From: Prevotella sp.
GTDB lineage: Bacteria > Bacteroidota > Bacteroidia > Bacteroidales > Bacteroidaceae
Length of the DNA: 6,728 bases
NCBI GenBank assembly: GCA_021636625.1
Contig: JAJWLX010000109.1
Coordinates: forward strand, 1 to 6,728
Direction of reading: 5' to 3'
Positions 1 to 4,857 of this stretch are shown here, in pieces; position 1 is the first letter of the stretch, and the number at the start of each line of letters is the position of its first letter. Under the pieces are notes generated by a model. It worked only from the letters and a program-made list of their open reading frames with translations. It was not told the origin of the DNA and made no database searches. The position numbers and the translations under genes were made by a program.

Positions 1-2
1 TC

Positions 3-191
3 CGCGATGCTGAGGCTGCGAAGAACAGCAGCGACAAGGGTATGGTGATGAAGAAGGAGACGCTGAATGAGGAAGCTCAGAAGACCACTACTGTGGTGAG
101 CGGCATCGTAGTAGGTGTCATCGTCATCGTAGCGTTCGTTGTGCTCGCGGTATATTTGCGACGTCGTCGCAAAATGATGAGTGAAGAATAA
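3..191 (+). CDS. C-terminal end of a membrane-anchored protein, probably HmuS/CobN-like haem dechelatase (5' truncated)
   Basis: The open frame runs in from the left edge and stops with TAA at 189-191, giving 62 residues. The visible part is a hydrophilic Lys/Glu/Asn-rich linker, then one strongly hydrophobic helix (about fragment residues 33-53, rich in Val and Ile), then an RRRRK stop-transfer cluster and a short tail ending SEE. This is a C-terminal inner-membrane anchor with the bulk of the protein outside the cytoplasm. No catalytic domain is visible. The identity is inferred from what follows: HmuT-, HmuU- and HmuV-like genes. In Bacteroidota these follow hmuS, a large CobN-type chelatase homologue that removes iron from haem in Bacteroides. 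Other proteins with a C-terminal anchor are possible; the tail is near-certainly coding, the name is moderate. Confidence 0.65.
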   Translation, partial: RDAEAAKNSSDKGMVMKKETLNEEAQKTTTVVSGIVVGVIVIVAFVVLAVYLRRRRKMMSEE

Positions 192-254
192 TTCAACACT
201 TAACAGTGAAGAATAATTCAACACTTACCAGTGAAGAATAATTCAACATTCAAC
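180..254 (+). repeat. Three tandem copies of a 25-bp repeat
   Basis: Three direct copies lie head to tail at 180-204, 205-229 and 230-254. Each begins agtgaagaataattcaaca. Copies 1 and 2 differ at one base near the end; copy 3 differs in the last few bases and runs into a simpler attcaacattt-type stretch up to about 273. Copy 1 overlaps the last codons and stop of the upstream gene, so the array looks like a duplication of that gene's 3' end. AT-rich attcaac repeats of this sort are familiar between genes in Prevotella and relatives. No promoter or hairpin terminator is evident within it. Confidence 0.9.
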
Positions 255-281
255 ATTTAACATTCAACATTTTAAAAAAAG

Positions 282-971
282 GTGGAGACATTAGTTTTAG
301 TAATGATGATATTGGTTTGCTTCAGTTTTGTGCTGAAGCAGACCTTCCACGGAGTGAAGGAGATTATGATCATCTCGGTGCTCGTAGCTTTCTTCGTGGG
401 AATGACCTGGCCACTTGCCATCGAGCAGTCGAAGACGCAGATTGCGGCTTGGATAGCCGACCAGAAGCTGATGCTCGATATGGCGGTGCTGCTGAGTATC
501 GACGTGGCACTCACGATGCTTTTCTGTGTGCACCACGTAGATCTGAAAACTTCGGAACATGTGAGCCGCCGCAAATGGATGTTCTTCATCTTCCTGAAGT
601 ATTTCCCGGGTTTGCTGGTTTTCCCAGTGCTGTTCAGCGTTTTGGTGATGACCATCTTCCTGCTACCCGGCGTATCGTTCCAGGTAGTGGCATGGGTGCT
701 TGCCGTAGTGCTGCTGGTCTTGACTCCGGCATTCACCTACGGTTTGAGATGGCTCTTGCCGGAGCGACCAATCCGCTTGGAACTGCTCTTCCTGGTAGAG
801 GTGCTGCTCGGATTGATGGGCATCATCGGTACGGTGAATGGCAGGACAGCGGTGGCAGGATTCAACAGTTTCGATGCCCTCTCGCTTCTCGGCGTCATCG
901 CCATCGTCATCGTAGGAATGGCGATAGGATGGGCAATTTACAATTATCAAATTAAAAAATATAGAGTATAA
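282..971 (+). CDS. hmuT: HmuT-like polytopic inner-membrane protein of the haem-utilisation (hmu) module
   Basis: A 229-residue, very hydrophobic protein with about seven predicted membrane helices, near residues 1-18, 28-47, 63-84, 106-128, 135-157, 167-184 and 200-222. Intramembrane or interfacial polar residues stand out: D66, D74, the cluster C82-x-H84-H85 at the end of helix 3, and E167/E173 in helix 6. The start taken is GTG at 282, because it completes helix 1; ATG codons at 303 and 306 would cut that helix in half. An A-rich run (274-280) lies just ahead. Its stop overlaps the next start by one base (TAATG), implying translational coupling to the channel gene. No enzyme motif is visible. 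The name rests on gene order: a membrane protein between the chelatase-like gene and the ExbB-like/DUF2149 pair, equivalent to hmuT in Porphyromonas and Bacteroides, and analogous to the DUF2162 membrane proteins beside CobN and DUF2149 genes in methanogens. Function within the system is not known. Confidence 0.75.
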   Translation: METLVLVMMILVCFSFVLKQTFHGVKEIMIISVLVAFFVGMTWPLAIEQSKTQIAAWIADQKLMLDMAVLLSIDVALTMLFCVHHVDLKTSEHVSRRKWMFFIFLKYFPGLLVFPVLFSVLVMTIFLLPGVSFQVVAWVLAVVLLVLTPAFTYGLRWLLPERPIRLELLFLVEVLLGLMGIIGTVNGRTAVAGFNSFDALSLLGVIAIVIVGMAIGWAIYNYQIKKYRV

Positions 972-1564
972 TGAATTACATATCAGACGTATTGTTTTGG
1001 ATTTCCACAGGCATGCTGGTTCCTGTGATTATTTTGTTGATTTTCTTCTTCCTCAGAGCCTTGTTGCTCCTTGGAGGTTTCTTCGGACAGTATCTTGTAA
1101 AGCGCAAGTCGGGTGCGGAGATTCGTGAACAGATGAACACCCTGACACTCGATAACATCGATACCCTGGGCGATCGCTTGCCAAAGAACAAGCAGGCTGT
1201 CATCGTTTCCTATATGAAGAAACTCGTGGACAACCGTCAGAGCAAGGCGCAGGTGAACCGCATCCTCGACCAGTATGCCCAGTTTGTTGAGAAGGATCTT
1301 TCTCTTCCTTCTACACTCCTGAAGATGGGTCCGATGCTCGGTTTGATGGGTACCTTGATTCCGATGGGTCCTGCCCTGGTTGGTCTTTCTACCGGCGATA
1401 TTGCTTCGATGGCTTACAACATGCAGGTGGCTTTCGCTACCACCGTAGTGGGATTGTTCTCTGCAGCCATCGGTTTTGTAACCAAGCAGACCAAGAACCG
1501 CTGGTATACCGAGGATATGAGCAACCTCGAGTTTATGGCAGACCTGATTGATGAGAAAAAGTAA
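971..1564 (+). CDS. hmuU: MotA/TolQ/ExbB-family proton channel protein (HmuU-like)
   Basis: A 197-residue inner-membrane protein with the ExbB/TolQ three-helix plan: helix 1 at about residues 8-38, a cytoplasmic charged stretch (about 43-115), then two helices at about 118-138 and 150-170. The family signature is clear: G120-PMLGLMGTLIPMGPAL matches the LGLxGTVxG segment of ExbB, with T128 at the place of the channel-lining Thr. The AFATTVVGL segment carries T158 at the place of the second Thr (ExbB T181). In the family these helices form a pentamer through which protons flow to drive a partner (ExbD, TolR, MotB). Here the partner is presumably the DUF2149 protein encoded 23 bp downstream. 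Its start overlaps the stop of the HmuT-like gene. The family call is firm; the specific role (powering haem dechelation or transport) is inferred from context. Confidence 0.88.
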   Translation: MNYISDVLFWISTGMLVPVIILLIFFFLRALLLLGGFFGQYLVKRKSGAEIREQMNTLTLDNIDTLGDRLPKNKQAVIVSYMKKLVDNRQSKAQVNRILDQYAQFVEKDLSLPSTLLKMGPMLGLMGTLIPMGPALVGLSTGDIASMAYNMQVAFATTVVGLFSAAIGFVTKQTKNRWYTEDMSNLEFMADLIDEKK

Positions 1565-1587
1565 CTCCTTAACATCTTGAAAAGAAT

Positions 1588-1932
1588 ATGAGACAAAGAC
1601 GCAGAAGTCGTCTCTCGCATGATGGCGAGGATGATGATCCGATGAGCGTAGTGAGCAACCTCTTCGATGTGGCGATGGTATTTGCCCTCGCCTTGATGGT
1701 AGCCCTCGTTTCGCGCTATAATATGACGGAAATGTTCAGCAAGGATAACTTCACGATGGTGAAGAACCCTGGCAAGGAGAATATGGAAATCATTACCAAG
1801 GATGGACAGAAGATCAATCGCTATACTCCTTCTGAAGACCAGAGCAAGAAATCTGGCAACAAGGGAAAGAAGGTGGGCATCGCTTACCAGCTGGAGAATG
1901 GTGAAATCATCTATGTTCCGGAAGATAAATAG
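1588..1932 (+). CDS. hmuV: DUF2149 protein, ExbD/TolR-like partner of the channel (HmuV-like)
   Basis: A 114-residue protein: an Arg-rich cytoplasmic N-terminus (residues 2-8), an acidic patch (D12-D17), one membrane helix (about 25-43) and a small extracytoplasmic domain. The helix starts NLFDVAMVFALALMVAL, with D27 near its beginning. This is the same layout as ExbD/TolR, whose PLIDV...-type helix carries the essential proton-binding Asp. The C-terminal part (KINRYTPSEDQ, then a glycine/lysine linker, then GIAYQLENGEIIYVPE) fits the DUF2149 family, with its closing Gly-x-x-Tyr-x-Leu-x-x-Gly strand. DUF2149 genes sit beside MotA/TolQ/ExbB and CobN-type genes in both methanogens and Bacteroidota, where the gene is hmuV. 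The spacer to the upstream gene is 23 bp with a weak aagaat leader. It is likely the stator or force-transmitting subunit of HmuU; this functional role is inference. Confidence 0.82.
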   Translation: MRQRRRSRLSHDGEDDDPMSVVSNLFDVAMVFALALMVALVSRYNMTEMFSKDNFTMVKNPGKENMEIITKDGQKINRYTPSEDQSKKSGNKGKKVGIAYQLENGEIIYVPEDK

Positions 1933-1992
1933 CGGGGATTACAAATCCCCTTGAACAGGGAACGGGGATTGCAAATCCCCTCAAACAGAAAA
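1933..1992 (+). repeat. Two tandem 30-bp repeats, each with a perfect 7-bp hairpin
   Basis: Unit 1 (1933-1962) and unit 2 (1963-1992) share 25 of 30 bases. Each opens with cggggattRcaaatcccc, which folds into a GGGGATT/AATCCCC stem with a 3-nt loop (stems 1934-1940/1944-1950 and 1964-1970/1974-1980). Unit 1 begins directly after the hmuV stop codon. The stems are not followed by a T-run, so a classical intrinsic terminator is unlikely. A palindromic intergenic repeat acting on mRNA stability, processing or partial attenuation between the hmuTUV part and the lipoprotein-receptor part is more plausible. Similar ggggatt-ncaaatcccc palindromes are, to my knowledge, dispersed in Bacteroidota genomes. 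Confidence 0.85.
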
Positions 1993-2000
1993 TATTATTG
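1993..2000 (+). promoter_or_regulatory. Weak candidate -7 element for the lipoprotein-receptor pair
   Basis: The octamer tattattg differs from the Bacteroidota -7 consensus TAnnTTTG at one place, and an imperfect attg (1968-1971) lies 21 bases upstream where a -33 TTTG would sit. The latter lies inside the second hairpin repeat. It sits 24 bases before the lipoprotein ATG. If used, the downstream pair could be expressed apart from hmuTUV. The match is poor and read-through from upstream is an equally good explanation. Confidence 0.25.
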
Positions 2001-2024
2001 TAACTAAAAGAAAAATAAAGAAAA

Positions 2025-2510
2025 ATGAAAAAGTTTAAGACAATGATGGCCATGATGTTGGCTTTGGTTTCTATGTGTGTAGCATTCAGCTCTTGCAGCA
2101 GCGATGATGATGATAATGTAGCAGTAGCTGCAGCCAAGGAGATTGCTGGTTCATACACCAGCACCCTGGATATGACCGTAATGGGTCAGGCTTCTACATA
2201 CGATAACCTTACCATGAAGATTGAGGCTGTTGATGATGCTACAGTCAAGGTTACCTTACCAGCTTGTGGCGAGGGCATGATGGCTCTTCCTGCTCTGGAG
2301 GTTCCTGCTGTGAAGGTTTCCGGTTCTAATGGTGCTTATGCTTTCTCTCAGGAAAGCTATGCCGGTACTATTACCGTAAATGGTGCAGAGAAGAACTATA
2401 CCGTTACTTTGCAGGGTACATTAAAGGACAACACCCTGACCGTCAACTATTCCGTGCAGTATGGCAAGATGCCTATGCCGATGATTGGTAAGTTTGTTTG
2501 TACAAAATAA
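2025..2510 (+). CDS. Calycin-like surface lipoprotein, candidate ligand (haem?) binding protein
   Basis: A 161-residue lipoprotein. Residues 1-23 are a signal peptide (MKKFK, then a Met/Leu/Ala/Val core) ending in the lipobox FSS-C24. S25-S26-D27-D30 follow, an acidic stretch of the type that sends Bacteroidota lipoproteins to the cell surface. The mature part (about 36-161) is all short beta-type segments: it begins IAGSYTSTLDM, has GTITVNGAEKNYTVTLQGTLKDNTLTV in the middle and ends PMIGKFVCTK. This resembles the calycin-like (lipocalin-type) small lipoproteins common in Bacteroides and Prevotella. The mature protein has no histidine but ten methionines, including M85-M86 and M149-P-M151-P-M153; C81 and C159 could form a disulfide. 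The receptor gene begins 35 bp downstream, so the two are probably co-transcribed and act together as capture protein and importer. It may play the part of HmuY, but it is not recognisably an HmuY homologue. Fold assignment moderate; ligand is inference. Confidence 0.75.
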   Translation: MKKFKTMMAMMLALVSMCVAFSSCSSDDDDNVAVAAAKEIAGSYTSTLDMTVMGQASTYDNLTMKIEAVDDATVKVTLPACGEGMMALPALEVPAVKVSGSNGAYAFSQESYAGTITVNGAEKNYTVTLQGTLKDNTLTVNYSVQYGKMPMPMIGKFVCTK

Positions 2511-2545
2511 GAAGATTGTTTCAGGATAAGCTTTGATATAACTCG

Positions 2546-4720
2546 ATGAAACAAAAGATATTCGCACTATTCCTGATCCTTTGCGGATTGTGCCTGAATC
2601 TGAAAGCCGAAACCCAGGGCGATGTCGTGGGTAGAGTGCTCGATGATTCGGGCGCACCTCTGGCGGGTGCTACCGTCCAGATTTTGCATGCAAAGGGTGG
2701 GGTAACAACTGATGAAGACGGATATTTCCGCATTCCTTACAGCAAGGATGGAGCGGTGAGAGTGAAGGTGAGCTTTGTGGGCTATCAGACTCAGACTTTC
2801 GTACTGAAAGCGGATGAGAGAAAAGGTGAGCAGCATGTGCTTCGCCTTCAACCGGATGCTACAGCCCTCGATCAGGTGGTAGTTACCGCAACCCGAACTC
2901 CGAAGGCTTTGAAGGATGCTCCTGTGGTAACCCGTCTAATTACCGCCAATGATATCAAGATTGCAGATGCTACCAATATCCAGGACCTCCTCACCGAGCA
3001 GATGCCGGGTCTGGAATTCGGCTATGCCATGAATCAGGAGACTTCTCTCAACATGAATGGTTTCGGTGGAAACGCCGTGCTCTTCCTCGTAGATGGCGAG
3101 CGATTGGCTGGTGAAACCATGGATAATGTAGATTATAGTCGTCTGAACTTGGATAATGTAGGACGTATCGAGATAGTAAAGGGTGCAGCTTCGGCGCTCT
3201 ATGGCGCCAATGCCGTAGCCGGAGTTGTCAACATCATCTCCCGTGAAAACTGCGAACCTTGGACTGCCAATGTCAATACCCGCTACAACGACTTCAACAA
3301 GGAGTGGCGCCACGGTGGAAGCTTCAGCTTCAATGCTGGAAAGTGGAATTCGCAGACCAGCATCCAGCGCACCACATCGGATGAGGTTCAGCTCACCAGT
3401 CCTTTCGATACAGAATCCAACATCCTCCATATCTATGGTGGAGAGACCTTCAATGTGAAGGAGCGTCTTACCTACAAGCTCTCTGATAAGGTAAAACTGA
3501 TAGGTCGTGGCGGTTATTTCAATCGTATCAGCAAGCGCAGCAACTATGATGATCATTACATGGATTATTCTGCCGGACTGAAGACCGTGATAAATCTTTC
3601 GGAGAATGATAATCTGGAGATTTCTTACGGCTTCGACCAGTATGACAAGGCTCGATATGTGAATGATGAGCGTACTCACGACCACGATTATACCAACCGT
3701 CAGAACACCGTCCGTGCCCTCTATTCCCATATCTTCGGCAAGAATACATTGACGGTAGGTGCAGATTTCCTGAACGATTATCTTACCACCTATCAGTTTG
3801 AGGATAATGAATCAAAGAATCAGAATTCATGTGATGCCTTCGCCCAGTTCGATTACAATCCTTTGCAGTGGTTGAACATCGTGGCAAGTCTTCGTCATGA
3901 TTACTTCTCTGCATCCAGCCAGCATGCCACTACCGGTCGTCTGGCTCTGATGACCAAGTGGAAGGGTTTCTCCATCCGTGCCAACTATGCCGGCGGATTC
4001 CGTGCCCCAACGCTCAAGGAGATGTATATGAACTTTGATATGGCAGGTATGCAGATGATTTACGGTAATCCGGATCTGAAGCCGGAGAAGAGCAACAACT
4101 ACAACCTGGCGCTGGAGCATACCGGAAGGGTGAAGAATGCTGGCTTCTTTACCGGTCAGTATAGTCTTACCCTGATGGGCTATTATAATAAGTATGATAA
4201 GCGCATCACTACCGAGGATTATGCCGATTATATCCCGGGAACCGGTCAGCCGGATGTGGCTTCGCGTTATTGCAACGAGGATGGAGTAGAGGTGAGCGGC
4301 ATCGACTTCAGTGCCCAGTACCGTTCGGATATGGGCCTCGGTGTGAAACTCGACTACAGTTATCTCTATGTGGGTGGCAGAAGCGTAGATTCCCAGTTCT
4401 CCCAGCCTCGTCCTCATACCGCCACCTGGCGTCTCGACTACGATCGTCAGCTCTGTTCGTTCTATCGCATCAATGCCGCTCTGTCAGGTAGATACCTGTC
4501 CTCTCCTGATACGAACATCGAGAAGCATGATCAGGCATATCAGTTGTGGAAGTTCACTCTTCAGCAGCGATTCCTGGATGCCATCAATCTGAACTTCACG
4601 GTAGATAATCTCTTCGATTATACACCAGAGAAGTATTATTGGAGTTCGGCGATGACCACCGGTCGCACCTTCTCAGTGGGACTTTCGGTTGACATCGACC
4701 GCATCGTGAATCTCTTCTAG
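2546..4720 (+). CDS. TonB-dependent outer-membrane receptor, HmuR-like (probable haem receptor)
   Basis: A 724-residue outer-membrane transporter. In order: signal peptide (1-21, cleavage likely after LKA); carboxypeptidase-regulatory-like domain (about 26-103, GRVLDDSGAPLAGATVQI); TonB-box-like DQVVVTATR (109-117); plug domain (about 120-238, with VLFLVDGERL and IEIVKGAASALYGANAVAGVVNI); then a beta-barrel ending in the aromatic C-terminal residue F724. The barrel carries FRAP (485-488) and NPDL (508-511), the paired motifs that mark haem/haemoglobin receptors such as HmuR and HemR. In those a His between them binds haem; here the intervening loop has no His but several Met, and the plug also lacks His. 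FRAP/NPDL pairs also occur in some other TonB receptors (cobalamin, siderophore), so the ligand is inferred from the motifs plus the adjacent hmu module. No Shine-Dalgarno precedes the ATG, as is usual in this phylum. The gene is intact. Confidence 0.88.
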   Translation: MKQKIFALFLILCGLCLNLKAETQGDVVGRVLDDSGAPLAGATVQILHAKGGVTTDEDGYFRIPYSKDGAVRVKVSFVGYQTQTFVLKADERKGEQHVLRLQPDATALDQVVVTATRTPKALKDAPVVTRLITANDIKIADATNIQDLLTEQMPGLEFGYAMNQETSLNMNGFGGNAVLFLVDGERLAGETMDNVDYSRLNLDNVGRIEIVKGAASALYGANAVAGVVNIISRENCEPWTANVNTRYNDFNKEWRHGGSFSFNAGKWNSQTSIQRTTSDEVQLTSPFDTESNILHIYGGETFNVKERLTYKLSDKVKLIGRGGYFNRISKRSNYDDHYMDYSAGLKTVINLSENDNLEISYGFDQYDKARYVNDERTHDHDYTNRQNTVRALYSHIFGKNTLTVGADFLNDYLTTYQFEDNESKNQNSCDAFAQFDYNPLQWLNIVASLRHDYFSASSQHATTGRLALMTKWKGFSIRANYAGGFRAPTLKEMYMNFDMAGMQMIYGNPDLKPEKSNNYNLALEHTGRVKNAGFFTGQYSLTLMGYYNKYDKRITTEDYADYIPGTGQPDVASRYCNEDGVEVSGIDFSAQYRSDMGLGVKLDYSYLYVGGRSVDSQFSQPRPHTATWRLDYDRQLCSFYRINAALSGRYLSSPDTNIEKHDQAYQLWKFTLQQRFLDAINLNFTVDNLFDYTPEKYYWSSAMTTGRTFSVGLSVDIDRIVNLF

Positions 4721-4819
4721 AAACCGCCATCTGGCAGTCGCTAGACCCAAAATAGGTTAAAAAAGCCATAGTGAAGGATGCTTTTCTTCAAATTATGCCG
4801 TACTTTCGGTATAAAATCG

Positions 4820-4827
4820 TAATTTTG
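4820..4827 (+). promoter_or_regulatory. Promoter -7 element for the GH20 gene
   Basis: The octamer taattttg is an exact match to the Bacteroidota -7 consensus TAnnTTTG, in the context cgtaattttgcag, which is very typical of Prevotella/Bacteroides promoters. It lies 30 bases before the ATG, giving a leader of roughly 20-25 nt. A good -33 TTTG is not visible at the expected distance (tatg at 4794-4797 is the nearest). It lies in the only sizeable gap between the receptor and the GH20 gene, indicating that the hexosaminidase is transcribed separately. Confidence 0.65.
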
Positions 4828-4857
4828 CAGTGATTTAAAACCTATTCATTCAAAATT

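Noticed and set aside
180..273. CRISPR array
   Set aside because: The copies are directly adjacent with no spacers, only three units, and no cas genes are near.
317..955. Long plus-strand open frame (212 codons) overlapping the HmuT-like gene
   Set aside because: It lies one register off the hydrophobic protein, has no family-like features, and is explained by codon bias. The 282-971 frame has coherent helices and fits the operon junctions.
2936..3730. Antisense open frame of 264 codons inside the receptor gene
   Set aside because: A shadow of the receptor's codon pattern: no leader, no promoter, low-complexity Ile/Val/Gly-rich product, while the sense frame has clear plug and barrel motifs.
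3827..4417. Antisense open frame of 196 codons inside the receptor gene
   Set aside because: Same reason: opposite an unmistakable TonB-receptor barrel including FRAP and NPDL.
4761..4785. AAAAGC/GCTTTT stem as a terminator after the receptor gene
   Set aside because: Only 6 bp, AT-rich, with a 13-nt loop. A terminator is expected somewhere here, but this one is too weak to call.
4751..4846. Inverted pair aataggtt (4751-4758) and aacctatt (4839-4846) flanking the GH20 promoter
   Set aside because: Exact over 8 bp but 80 bp apart with no extension on either side; in AT-rich DNA this can easily arise by chance.
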